From Staphylococcus shinii (GTDB lineage Bacteria > Bacillota > Bacilli > Staphylococcales > Staphylococcaceae), in assembly GCF_017583065.1 (NCBI RefSeq), contig NZ_JAGEVL010000001.1:744001-808000 (forward strand): 64,000 bases of DNA, read 5' to 3'. The notes beneath the pieces were generated by a model, which saw only the letters and a program-made list of their open reading frames with translations, made no database searches and had not been told where the DNA came from. The translations under genes and the position numbers were made by a program. Shown here in pieces: positions 19,100 to 27,374 of the stretch (its first letter is position 1; every line of letters starts with the position of its first letter).

Positions 19100-20020
19100 G
19101 TGACAAAATTCAACAAACTAATTAAAGGCGGTTTTTTAGGCACAGTAGGTTTAATGGGTAGTATTTTCTTTTTCACTAAATATAGTACTAAGCCACATAA
19201 TCAAAGTATACCACCTTTCTTTTCTAAACCCGCACCATATATTTTTGCACATCGCGGTGGCATGGCAGTTAGACCTGAACAAACTAAATTAGCTTTTGAT
19301 AACGCAGTTGCCCACGAAATAGATGGGTTCGAAACAGATGTAAGGTTAACAAAGGATCAAGAACTTGTTGTTTTTTATGATGCTGACGTGGACCGCACTA
19401 CAAATGGTTCCGGAAAAGTAGCAGAGCATACTTTAGCAGAACTTAAACAATTAGATGCTGGTTATCATTTTACCGATATTAATGGCATTCAGCCTTATCG
19501 TGGCGATATAGATGCAAAAATATTAACGTTTGATGAATTATTAAAAACGTATCCAAACCAACTTATAACCGTCAATTTACAAGATGATCCAAAAAGTGAA
19601 CAAGGTCAGCTTGCGCCTGAAATCATCTATGAAATTATCGTTGCTAATAACGCACAACAACGCGTTTTAGTATCTAGCTTCTATAGCAAACAAATTGAAC
19701 GCTTTAATATAATAAGTAATGGTACTGTAGCCATTGGCGCAAGTCAAAATGAGGTTGCAGAAGGATTGTTAAAATTTTACACCGGACTAGGTAATACTTT
19801 TCAACCACGTGCCAACACTTTCCAAATGTTTGTATCATTCAAAGGCATAAAATTAACTTCACCTAAGTTTATCAAATGGTTAAACGAGCGTAATATCGTC
19901 CCAGCTTATTGTGGCGTAAACAACCTTGATTTAATGAACGATTTGGTTTTTTACGGTGCGCATACATTAATAACTGACAGACCCGATTTAGCACAACGTT
20001 TTAAAAATACTTATCACTAA
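19100..20020 (+). CDS. Glycerophosphodiester phosphodiesterase family protein
   Basis: GDPD enzymes cleave glycerophosphodiesters to glycerol-3-phosphate and an alcohol. The 306-aa protein has an N-terminal hydrophobic anchor (about residues 11-25) and the TIM-barrel GDPD domain: FAHRGG, RPEQT (usually PENT), DGFETDVRLTKD and TDRPDLA at the end. The usual HD of the second catalytic motif is replaced by YD (VVFYDADVDRTTNG), and the strand that normally reads NxExK is VNLQDDP. Activity is therefore doubtful. The start is GTG at 19100: GAGGAGG is 7 nt before it but only 1 nt before the ATG at 19094. Confidence 0.85.
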   Translation: MTKFNKLIKGGFLGTVGLMGSIFFFTKYSTKPHNQSIPPFFSKPAPYIFAHRGGMAVRPEQTKLAFDNAVAHEIDGFETDVRLTKDQELVVFYDADVDRTTNGSGKVAEHTLAELKQLDAGYHFTDINGIQPYRGDIDAKILTFDELLKTYPNQLITVNLQDDPKSEQGQLAPEIIYEIIVANNAQQRVLVSSFYSKQIERFNIISNGTVAIGASQNEVAEGLLKFYTGLGNTFQPRANTFQMFVSFKGIKLTSPKFIKWLNERNIVPAYCGVNNLDLMNDLVFYGAHTLITDRPDLAQRFKNTYH

Positions 20021-20025
20021 AATAT

Positions 20026-20073
20026 AAAAAATAGGGCAACGATACCAAAATGTATATTTTGATTTCGTTGCCC
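20026..20073. terminator. Terminator between GDPD gene and ylbF
   Basis: The arms agggcaacga/tcgttgccct are followed on the minus strand by ATTTTTTA, which suits the CAP-ylbF transcript. The plus side has only a weak T-tract but probably also stops the GDPD gene. Confidence 0.8.
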
Positions 20074-20110
20074 TGTTTCTATAGCTCAATAACTAAAGTA
20101 ACTCTTTTAT

Positions 20111-20545
20111 TTATAAAGAACAACTACATGATCCGCCTGTTGCACAACCACCTGCATCTTTTTGGAAAAATGGGTTTCCTGCTTCAATTTTTACATTTTC
20201 AGAAACTGCATATGCAATTTTCACTATCACTTGGTCGATTAATTCTTGCAATGCGACTTCTTTTTGTTTGTGGTTCATGACGACAGGTAACATTTCATAT
20301 GCTCTTTTACGTTTTCGCGTATCTAACATCACGTTTTGGTAATCTGGATGATACTTACCAAAACGCATAATTTCATCGTATTTATCTTTTGACTTTAAAA
20401 AGGCTTGGTACAGGAGATGTGCTTCGTCATTATTAGCAAGCGCTTGTTCTGCCTGTCTGTATTCTTGATACAAACGAGATTCTAATATTTTATCACTTAA
20501 ATCTTCTATTTCATCGAGTACGGTCAGCGTTTCCTCAGTTATCAT
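20111..20545 (-). CDS. ylbF: YlbF family RNase Y-specificity/competence regulator
   Basis: YlbF (RicF) works with YmcA and YaaT in a complex that carries Fe-S clusters and directs RNase Y processing in B. subtilis. The 144-aa helical protein has the family core (SRLYQEYRQAEQALANND, YHPDYQNVMLDTRKRKRAYEM) and a cysteine-rich tail GGCATGGSCSCSL that could supply Fe-S ligands. The ATG at 20545 has AGGAGA upstream. It follows the CAP-domain gene by 17 nt and is probably co-transcribed with it. Confidence 0.88.
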   Translation of the reverse strand: MITEETLTVLDEIEDLSDKILESRLYQEYRQAEQALANNDEAHLLYQAFLKSKDKYDEIMRFGKYHPDYQNVMLDTRKRKRAYEMLPVVMNHKQKEVALQELIDQVIVKIAYAVSENVKIEAGNPFFQKDAGGCATGGSCSCSL

Positions 20546-20562
20546 AATCAACTATCTCCTAA

Positions 20563-21612
20563 CTATTTATCTTCTACAAAAATCAGCGTATAGTAACCAT
20601 TTGTTACTTCTCCACCCATTTCATTATATTTTGAGTTTAACATTCTAGATCTATGAATATCCGAATTCAACCAACTATGAATAAGTGTTGGCACTTCATT
20701 GAAATCATAACCCACGTTTTGGCTCGTAGATACAAATGGTATCTCTTGCTCATTTAATTGCTGTTTTAAAGCATCTTCAGTAAATTCAACACTATCAGTA
20801 CCTATTGCTTCATACAAGTTAAACGATGCAATGTGTGCTAAATCATTATTTATACTTAACGGTTCAGCATCTTTTAACCTTCTCATTTCATTTGTAATTT
20901 CATATAATGTCATCAATTGGTTTGCATTTTGCTCATATGGCAAATCTTTTTGTTTACGCGTAACTTCTCCATCTTCTTTATCACTCAACATTTGATAAGG
21001 TTTAAATGCTGCTAATGCATCACTGTCTAAATACCTAACTGCAACAATTTTATTAGCTTGTTGATCAATATAGACTTGAGCATAAATATCTTTAAATTTT
21101 ATAAGTGTTTGAGTTTTCATGTCAGAATCTGAAATTTCTAATTCATATTTTTTTCCATTTGATTTGATTGTTGGTTCTGGATTTATACTAAATTTCTCAA
21201 ATACATTTGAAGCATCATCAGAAATTTTAACCGGATTTACTTTTGCTTCTTTTCCTGTAGCGTATACAGATTTAATACTATTACCTTTAGTTGTAACTAA
21301 ATAATATTGGTTTTTTTCTTTGAATACATAATTTTTAAAATCACCTTTATATGAGTACACTCTTTCAGCTTGGCCATATGTATCTGTAAGTTTTTTTAGG
21401 TCTTGGCCAATCCAAGTACCTATACCTTCCTTGGGCATTGGATTTTCAACATTTTGCTCACTTTCTTGAAAGTCTTTGTTTTGGGTTGTTTTGGTCGAAT
21501 TTTTATTTGGGTTTTCCAAAACATCAAACTTCAAACGTGGCGAGTAAAAAAGATATATCAAGAAAGAAATCAATAATAGTACACCAATAACTTTAATTAT
21601 TAGTTTTTTCAT
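20563..21612 (-). CDS. Membrane-anchored CAP-domain protein
   Basis: This 349-aa protein has one N-terminal membrane helix (about residues 7-24), a CAP-associated domain (about 70-215, GIGTWIGQDLKKLTDTYGQAERVY), and a C-terminal CAP/SCP domain (about 225-349) with NEMRRLKDAEPLSINNDLAHIA, GYDFNEVPTLIHSWLNSDIHRS and EMGGEV. CAP-domain proteins of this architecture are conserved in Firmicutes; their substrates are mostly unknown. The start is the ATG at 21612 rather than the GTG just before it. It heads the CAP-ylbF transcript. Confidence 0.85.
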   Translation of the reverse strand: MKKLIIKVIGVLLLISFLIYLFYSPRLKFDVLENPNKNSTKTTQNKDFQESEQNVENPMPKEGIGTWIGQDLKKLTDTYGQAERVYSYKGDFKNYVFKEKNQYYLVTTKGNSIKSVYATGKEAKVNPVKISDDASNVFEKFSINPEPTIKSNGKKYELEISDSDMKTQTLIKFKDIYAQVYIDQQANKIVAVRYLDSDALAAFKPYQMLSDKEDGEVTRKQKDLPYEQNANQLMTLYEITNEMRRLKDAEPLSINNDLAHIASFNLYEAIGTDSVEFTEDALKQQLNEQEIPFVSTSQNVGYDFNEVPTLIHSWLNSDIHRSRMLNSKYNEMGGEVTNGYYTLIFVEDK

Positions 21613-21800
21613 CACTCACCCACCTATAGTTCTCTTTTGTTTATTGTACATGTTTCAATATATCACAAGCAAGGTATGTCATTATATAATGATGAATTAT
21701 TAAAATGAATTTGATTTACTAAACGCATAAGCTTATTAAATTAATTTAAGTATTATGCAATGCTTTTAGGGGTATACTGACTTAGGAGAGGTGAATGATT

Positions 21801-24059
21801 ATGTCAATAATTCGCGTACATGGCGCTAAACAGAATAACTTAAAAAATGTTTCGGTCGATATACCCAAACACCAAATAACCGTATTTACAGGGCGTTCTG
21901 GCTCTGGAAAATCTTCTTTAGTTTTTAGTACTATCGCCGCAGAGTCAGAACGCTTGTTAAATGAAACTTACTCAACATACATACAACATCAATTAGCTCA
22001 ATTTTCAAAACCAAATGTAGATTTAATTGAACACTTACCAGTAGCAATGATTATTAACCAAAAAAGATTAGGAGGTAATTCACGCTCTACAGTTGGTACT
22101 ATTTCAGATATTTATGCTTCTGTCAGATTACTGTGGTCCCGTATTGGTGAGCCATTTGTTGGTTACTCAGATATATTCTCCTTTAATAATCCTAAGGGTA
22201 TGTGTCCCGAGTGTTCAGGATTAGGTTATGTGGAAAATATTGATTTAGATGAATTGTTAGATTATGATAAATCACTTAATGAAGATGCAATTCAATTCCC
22301 GTCATTCAGACCAGATAGTTGGCGAGGTAAACGTTATTTATATTCAGGACTTTTTGACAATGACAAAAAATTAAAAGATTATACTGAAGACGAATTCAAT
22401 ACATTACTTTATACAAAACCAACTAAATTAAAAAATCCACCCGAGAATTGGCCAAAAACAGCAAAATTTGAAGGCTTAATTCATCGGTTTAGGCGCTCTT
22501 TCCTATTAAATGATAACTTTGAAAAAAATAGATTTAAAGACGCTATCGATCGCGTAGTCACATCTAAAAAATGTCCAACATGTCTTGGTAAAAGACTTAA
22601 TCCTGATGTATTACAATGTAAAATTAATGATTTAGACATTGCAGACTTTACTAATTTATCCATAGACGAAGCCTTACATTTTATAAAACAAATTAATTCT
22701 CCAAAGGCAAAAGTGATTATCGAACCATTGCAACAACAGTTATCTTCTTTAAGCTATATTGGATTAAATTATTTAACACTTTCTAGAGAAACAACTACTT
22801 TATCTGGCGGGGAATCACAGCGCATTAAATTAATAAGACACCTTAATAGTGCACTCAGCGACCTCGTCTATATTATAGATGAACCAAGTATTGGTTTACA
22901 CCCTGATGATATACAACGTATTAACGAAATTATTCAATCATTAAAAGATAAAGGCAACACAGTTTTAGTTGTTGAGCATGATCCTGATGTTATAAGTATT
23001 GCTGATTATATCATTGATTTAGGCCCACTAGCAGGCAAAAACGGAGGAGAAATTACTTTTACAGGAAACTATGAATCATTATTAAAATCATCTACACATA
23101 CGGGTATAGCATTACGTAAACAGCATCAGTTGAAATCAGATCCTAGAACTTCCCATGATTTTATCAATTTAGAACACATCGATAGAAATAATTTAAAAGA
23201 CGTATCTGTTAAAATGCCCAAACAAGCAATGACTGTAGTGACAGGTGTCGCTGGTTCTGGTAAAAGTTCACTGATACATGCAGGTTTAAAACAAGTACCT
23301 AACACAATTTTTATTGACCAAAAGCCCGTACACGCTTCAAGTAGATCAAATTTACTCACCTATTTGAATATATTTGATGATGTGAGAACTTACTTTAGTG
23401 AAATAACACATTTAAAAAAGGCAATGTTTAGTTACAACTCAGAAGGTGCATGTCCTGAATGTCATGGTAAAGGTATCATCAAAACAGAATTAGCCTTTAT
23501 GCCAGACTTTACTCAAACTTGTGATTTGTGCCATGGAAAACGCTATAAACCTGAAGTATTAGAGGCAAAAATAAAAGGTTATAATATTGCAGATATTTTA
23601 GCATTAACAGTAGATGAGGCAATTTCATTTTTTCAAGAAAAGAAAAATATTGCTCAACATTTAGAAGCATTAAAATCTACTGGTTTAAATTATATGACTT
23701 TAGGTCAAACACTCGATACTTTATCTGGTGGTGAAATACAACGTGTTAAACTTAGTAAATATTTAACACAAACTGTCCATCAACACACTTTTGTATTTGA
23801 CGAACCCACTACTGGGTTACATGAAGATGATATTCCTATTCTATTAAATTGCTTCGAAAGCCTAATCTATAATAACAATACAGTAGTCATCATTGAACAT
23901 AATCTCACAATGATGACTCATGCTGACTGGATTATTGATATCGGGCCGTTTGCAGGAGAAAAAGGAGGTAAATTACTTTATCAAGGCGCACCTCATGGTT
24001 TATTAACTATAAATGATTCCGTTACGGCGAGACATTTACAAAGATATATCGATAATTAA
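21801..24059 (+). CDS. UvrA-like ABC ATPase (short, UvrA2/DrrC-like)
   Basis: The protein has two ABC ATPase heads with Walker A GRSGSGKSSL near residue 32 and GVAGSGKSSL near 487, signature motifs TLSGGESQRIKL and TLSGGEIQRVKL, and Walker B IIDEPSIGLH and VFDEPTTGLH. Two zinc modules (CPEC...CPTC and CPEC...CDLC) are present. At 752 aa it is about 190 residues shorter than repair UvrA, as in UvrA2/DrrC-type proteins that lack the UvrB-binding region. Some relatives give drug self-protection; the role here is unknown. The ATG at 21801 fits the AGGAGAGG site better than the ATG 6 nt earlier. Confidence 0.88.
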   Translation: MSIIRVHGAKQNNLKNVSVDIPKHQITVFTGRSGSGKSSLVFSTIAAESERLLNETYSTYIQHQLAQFSKPNVDLIEHLPVAMIINQKRLGGNSRSTVGTISDIYASVRLLWSRIGEPFVGYSDIFSFNNPKGMCPECSGLGYVENIDLDELLDYDKSLNEDAIQFPSFRPDSWRGKRYLYSGLFDNDKKLKDYTEDEFNTLLYTKPTKLKNPPENWPKTAKFEGLIHRFRRSFLLNDNFEKNRFKDAIDRVVTSKKCPTCLGKRLNPDVLQCKINDLDIADFTNLSIDEALHFIKQINSPKAKVIIEPLQQQLSSLSYIGLNYLTLSRETTTLSGGESQRIKLIRHLNSALSDLVYIIDEPSIGLHPDDIQRINEIIQSLKDKGNTVLVVEHDPDVISIADYIIDLGPLAGKNGGEITFTGNYESLLKSSTHTGIALRKQHQLKSDPRTSHDFINLEHIDRNNLKDVSVKMPKQAMTVVTGVAGSGKSSLIHAGLKQVPNTIFIDQKPVHASSRSNLLTYLNIFDDVRTYFSEITHLKKAMFSYNSEGACPECHGKGIIKTELAFMPDFTQTCDLCHGKRYKPEVLEAKIKGYNIADILALTVDEAISFFQEKKNIAQHLEALKSTGLNYMTLGQTLDTLSGGEIQRVKLSKYLTQTVHQHTFVFDEPTTGLHEDDIPILLNCFESLIYNNNTVVIIEHNLTMMTHADWIIDIGPFAGEKGGKLLYQGAPHGLLTINDSVTARHLQRYIDN

Positions 24060-24232
24060 TATTAAATAAATTATAGCGTGATAACTTGAATCGTAAATCA
24101 GTTAATTATTTAAAAATTGTTATCATTTGCCCAATTTATTTTTACAAAGAAACGATTTAAGCCAAAACTAATTTTTTACTTATTCCTCTTATATGTTAGT
24201 TACACTATCAATCTCTCTTATATATTATAATT

Positions 24233-24287
24233 AAAAAAGCTATGAAGAAATCTAACTTTCTAGATAGATAACTTCATAGCTTTTTAA
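24233..24287. terminator. Hairpin terminator after the UvrA-like gene
   Basis: The arms aaaaaagctatgaag and cttcatagcttttta form the outer stem, with a second stem atcta/tagat inside. The plus strand ends in a T-run. It is about 175 nt past the stop codon and could work in both directions. Confidence 0.75.
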
Positions 24288-24357
24288 TATATTACGTATA
24301 AGTAGTGCTTATCGATTTAGAAATTCAATTTTTTGTTTTCTAATCGTAAATAAATAG

Positions 24358-24402
24358 AAACGGGCTATCAAACCTGTTTATATAACAAATTTATGCCCGT
24401 TA
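24358..24402. terminator. Hairpin terminator after ctaM
   Basis: The arms aacgggc/gcccgtt lie downstream of ctaM on the minus strand, followed there by TTTCTATTTATTT. The plus strand side also has a T-rich tail, so it may be bidirectional. Confidence 0.65.
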
Positions 24403-24454
24403 CCCTTTTTATATTCCCTAGTTCAAATAAAAGACTAACATTTTTCAATGTTAA

Positions 24455-24916
24455 TTATAATCCGAATGTCGCTTTAATTAATGAGGTCGTTTCTCCACCT
24501 GGATAAAATACATAAAGTAATAAATACACAGCTACGCCCGTAATTGCTGTGAAGAACCAGATGATAGAAGCAATTGGTCCGACAAATCTATGTACTTTAA
24601 ACTTATCTTTAAAAGCAGTAATGATTTGTAAAAGCCCTAAAACTCCACCAATGGTTGCTAAATTTATGTGAAAAACTAAGAAAATTGTATAATAAAGCTT
24701 AACCGAGTCTGGACCACCAAATGCAGTATTACCAATAAAAATAGTTCTTGAAGCGTAAATAATAAAGAAAGCTAATGCAAAACCAGCAGCAGCTAACATT
24801 ACTTTTTTATGGCTTTCAATTTTTCTTAACCAAATTTTGCGCCAACCGATAGCGACAAGGATTGCACTAATTACAATAAAGCTTGTACTGATTGTAGGTA
24901 AAATAGGTAAATTCAT
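24455..24916 (-). CDS. ctaM: DUF420 membrane protein CtaM
   Basis: DUF420 proteins are four-helix membrane proteins. In S. aureus CtaM, encoded next to ctaB, is required for function of the aa3 menaquinol oxidase. The 153-aa protein has four membrane spans (about 9-25, 43-62, 78-100 and 118-140) with histidines in the helices (HKKVML, VFHINLATIGG, KVHRFVGP) that could contact haem or copper. It follows ctaB by 24 nt, so the two are co-transcribed. Confidence 0.88.
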   Translation of the reverse strand: MNLPILPTISTSFIVISAILVAIGWRKIWLRKIESHKKVMLAAAGFALAFFIIYASRTIFIGNTAFGGPDSVKLYYTIFLVFHINLATIGGVLGLLQIITAFKDKFKVHRFVGPIASIIWFFTAITGVAVYLLLYVFYPGGETTSLIKATFGL

Positions 24917-24940
24917 ATATTACATCCTTATTTATAATTA

Positions 24941-25852
24941 TTAAAACATTTGAATTAATGAGACGACAACAATTAGTACAAAGAAAACCACTAAATAGTT
25001 TAATGAATATATAAACATTTTTGTTGCCCATTTTGTTTGATCTGAATCCTTTTTAAAGCTTGTTAATCCTAAATATAACCATCCTAAATTTAATAGTGTA
25101 GCCAATACTATAAACGTTGTTCCTAAGCTACTTAATAAAAATGGGAGTGGTAATAAGAATACTAACCATAAAAACATACTTACTCTCGTGCGTTTAAACC
25201 CTTTTACTGATGGTAACATTGGAATATTTGCTAATGAATATTCATCTTTACGTTTAATTGCTAAAGCGTAAAAATGGATAGGTTGCCAACAGAAAATCAC
25301 TAAAAATAGTGCTACTGCTATCAAACTGATATTTCCTTCAATTGCTGTCCAACCAATTAAAGGTGGAACTGCACCCGGAAAACTACCAATCACCGTATTC
25401 CATACCGTATGGCGTTTAGACCAAATTGAGTAAAATGATACATAACCCACTATACCTAGTAGTCCGATTACACCTGAAGGTATATTTAACGCAAATAGTA
25501 ATGCTTCCCCTATTAGCATCATCCCAAAGCTGAGCATTAATAAATTTCTATTCGAAATTCTGTCATTAACTGTTGGTCTCTGTTGTTTACTTGGCATGAT
25601 ACTGTCAATATCTTGATCGTAGTAATTATTTAAAGCACATGCGCCCCCCATAATTAACGTAGAGCCCACCAACATCATTAAGATTTGTGGTATTGACGAG
25701 AGGAAGGAATGATTTGCCAACACAATCGCTAACCATGATCCAGCAAATGCAGGGAGTAAATTACCTTGTACTAATCCCATCTTGATAATTTGCTGCAACT
25801 CTTTAAAAGTCACACGACTAGAATTATGCGCCAAAGTTTGTTCTTTGTTCAT
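24941..25852 (-). CDS. ctaB: Protoheme IX farnesyltransferase (haem O synthase)
   Basis: CtaB adds a farnesyl group to haem B to make haem O, used directly or converted by CtaA to haem A for terminal oxidases. The 303-aa UbiA-family membrane protein shows [12 protein letters not shown] (first Asp-rich motif), RPTVNDRIS, and [21 protein letters not shown] with about nine hydrophobic segments. GGAGGGAAATT precedes the ATG. It is divergent from ctaA. Confidence 0.95.
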   Translation of the reverse strand: MNKEQTLAHNSSRVTFKELQQIIKMGLVQGNLLPAFAGSWLAIVLANHSFLSSIPQILMMLVGSTLIMGGACALNNYYDQDIDSIMPSKQQRPTVNDRISNRNLLMLSFGMMLIGEALLFALNIPSGVIGLLGIVGYVSFYSIWSKRHTVWNTVIGSFPGAVPPLIGWTAIEGNISLIAVALFLVIFCWQPIHFYALAIKRKDEYSLANIPMLPSVKGFKRTRVSMFLWLVFLLPLPFLLSSLGTTFIVLATLLNLGWLYLGLTSFKKDSDQTKWATKMFIYSLNYLVVFFVLIVVVSLIQMF

Positions 25853-25895
25853 AATTTCCCTCCTAATTTTCCATATAATACAATGATATATTAAA

Positions 25896-25972
25896 TTTGT
25901 AACATTGACTACATTTATGTAAACTTATTTGTGACACTTTAACGACATTACTAAAAAGTCATTTTTGTGACA
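25896..25972. promoter_or_regulatory. Three TTTGTNACA direct repeats upstream of ctaA/ctaB
   Basis: TTTGTAACA at 25896 and TTTGTGACA at 25928 and 25964 are direct repeats spaced 32 and 36 bp. TTGTGA is the half-site of Rex operators and resembles the ResD/SrrA box. They lie between the divergent ctaB and ctaA, so redox control of haem A synthesis is a fair inference. Confidence 0.45.
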
Positions 25973-25991
25973 CAATTAAAATAACTTTTAT

Positions 25992-26000
25992 TGTTATAAT
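25992..26000 (+). promoter_or_regulatory. Extended -10 promoter for ctaA
   Basis: TGTTATAAT is a perfect extended -10 about 140 nt before the ctaA start. The third TTTGTGACA repeat lies just upstream, in the -35 to -60 zone where an activator would bind. Confidence 0.55.
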
Positions 26001-26005
26001 TAAAT

Positions 26006-26134
26006 GTGAGATTTATTAAAATAACTTTAAATGTATCATTATGGAATAAAATAATTACAGTGGCATTAGCTATATGTTTAATAACTATTTGTACTTTAGT
26101 TTCTCAACTGTTTTATTTTTATGTGGGGGGTTAA
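26006..26134 (+). CDS. Possible 42-aa membrane mini-protein upstream of ctaA
   Basis: From a GTG at 26006 the frame reads a short basic start (MRFIKITLN), then SLWNK and a hydrophobic helix of about 23 residues (IITVALAICLITICTLVSQL), ending VGG. Its stop codon overlaps the G-rich ribosome site of ctaA. Against it: there is no Shine-Dalgarno before the GTG, the putative -10 box lies only 6 nt upstream, and AT-rich DNA often encodes hydrophobic frames by chance. Confidence 0.3.
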   Translation: MRFIKITLNVSLWNKIITVALAICLITICTLVSQLFYFYVGG

Positions 26135-26137
26135 TTC

Positions 26138-27046
26138 TTGTTTAACAAAAAAAACCTAAAATGGTTATCCGTGTTGGCAGCTGTAATTATGGCTTTTGTT
26201 CAATTAGGTGGCGCGTTAGTTACTAAAACTGGGTCGGCAGATGGCTGTGGATCCGATTGGCCTTTATGCCATGGCGCATTTTTACCTGAGAACTTACCAA
26301 TACAAACTATTATTGAATTAAGTCATCGTGCAGTTTCTGGCTTATCTTTAATCATAGTTCTCTGGTTAGTCATTGTTGCTTGGAAGCACATTGGTTATAT
26401 TAAAGAAGTTAAATCTTTATGCATTATTAGTGTTGGTTTCTTACTAATACAAGCACTTGTAGGTGCTGCAGCAGTAATGTGGCAACAAAACGCTTATGTT
26501 TTAGCGTTACATTTCGGTATTTCGCTCATTTCATTTTCTTCAGTATTTGTTTTAACTTTAATTATTTTTGAAATCGATCGCAAATATGAAGCGGATGAAT
26601 TATTTATTAGAAAACCATTAAGAATTTATACTTGGATAATGGCAATTATCGTTTATTTAACAATTTATACTGGCGCATTAGTCAGACATAAAGAAGCTAG
26701 TTTAGCTTATGGTCAATGGCCATTGCCTTTCAATGATTTAATGCCTCACAATGTCCAAGATTGGGTGAATTTTACTCATAGAGGGATGGCATTAATTGCC
26801 TTTATATGGATAATGATTACGTTCATTCACGCAGTAAATAATTATAAAGACAACCGTACAATACGATACGGCTATACAGCAGCATTTATATTAGTTATTC
26901 TGCAAGTAATTACTGGCGCATTGTCTATTATTACAGAAGTTAATTTATTCATAGCCTTATTACACGCTTTATTCATAACATTACTCTTCGGTTTCATAGC
27001 ATACTTTATTGTATTGATGTTACGAACAATTAGGAGTGGCGGATAA
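26138..27046 (+). CDS. ctaA: Haem A synthase
   Basis: CtaA oxidises the C8 methyl of haem O to give haem A for the aa3-type oxidase. The 302-aa protein has eight membrane spans in two four-helix halves with conserved haem-ligand histidines ([33 protein letters not shown]), and the [10 protein letters not shown] cysteine pair in the first extracytoplasmic loop. The start is TTG at 26138 (MFNKKNLKW), with a G-rich site GGGGGGTT 6-7 nt before it, as in S. aureus. Confidence 0.94.
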   Translation: MFNKKNLKWLSVLAAVIMAFVQLGGALVTKTGSADGCGSDWPLCHGAFLPENLPIQTIIELSHRAVSGLSLIIVLWLVIVAWKHIGYIKEVKSLCIISVGFLLIQALVGAAAVMWQQNAYVLALHFGISLISFSSVFVLTLIIFEIDRKYEADELFIRKPLRIYTWIMAIIVYLTIYTGALVRHKEASLAYGQWPLPFNDLMPHNVQDWVNFTHRGMALIAFIWIMITFIHAVNNYKDNRTIRYGYTAAFILVILQVITGALSIITEVNLFIALLHALFITLLFGFIAYFIVLMLRTIRSGG

Positions 27047-27073
27047 CTAAAACTTTAAACATGTTATATTAAA

Positions 27074-27118
27074 TAAAAAACTGTCAACAAGCTAAAAGCC
27101 TTGTTGACAGTTTTTTTG
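27074..27118. terminator. ctaA terminator (repeat-family copy)
   Basis: Arms actgtcaacaag/cttgttgacagt with TTTTTTT following. Sequence and the adjoining GTATGCTTTTCC resemble the repeats at 34110-34216 and 38778-38883. Confidence 0.9.
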
Positions 27119-27238
27119 TATGCTTTTCCAGACATATACTCACATGCTATATCATCTAAATACAACATAATGTTTTCTTGATAATTTTCCCATAATTCAT
27201 TAACTTTTATCTATATTTTTGCGCTTTTTTTGTATCAA

Positions 27239-27271
27239 AAAACAGGACTGATTTTTATATCTGTCCTGTTT
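27239..27271. terminator. Second hairpin between ctaA and pyc
   Basis: The stem aaacaggac/gtcctgttt has a T-containing loop and A/T-rich flanks. It may be a back-up terminator on either strand. Confidence 0.5.
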
Positions 27272-27288
27272 AGTATAGAGCCATATAA

Positions 27289-27340
27289 AAGAGCGGGCCA
27301 CGAAATCAGAAATTTCAATTTTGATTCCACGACCCGCTTA
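27289..27340 (-). terminator. pyc terminator with wobble-paired stem
   Basis: On the minus strand AGCGGGTCGTGGAATCA pairs with TGATTTCGTGGCCCGCT through four G-U wobbles, followed by CTTTTATA. The stem is much better paired on the minus strand than on the plus strand, which assigns it to pyc. Confidence 0.75.
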
Positions 27341-27374
27341 ATTTAAATGTGTTATAAGAGATTTTGCTAAAATT

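Larger units (their letters stand above)
24060..24454. other. Intergenic region between UvrA-like gene and ctaM
   Basis: A 395-nt convergent gap holding two hairpin terminators (24233-24287 and 24358-24402). The rest is AT-rich with no gene or operator that I can support. Confidence 0.6.
27047..27374. other. ctaA-pyc convergent intergenic region
   Basis: The gap is filled by three hairpins: the ctaA terminator at 27074-27118, a short stem aaacaggac/gtcctgttt at 27239-27271, and the pyc terminator at 27289-27340. No gene is seen. Confidence 0.6.

Noticed and set aside
18784..19125. Plus-strand frames across ylbG.
   Set aside because: They are antisense to a conserved gene with a clear start and have low-complexity Ile/Phe/Tyr content typical of AT-rich shadows.
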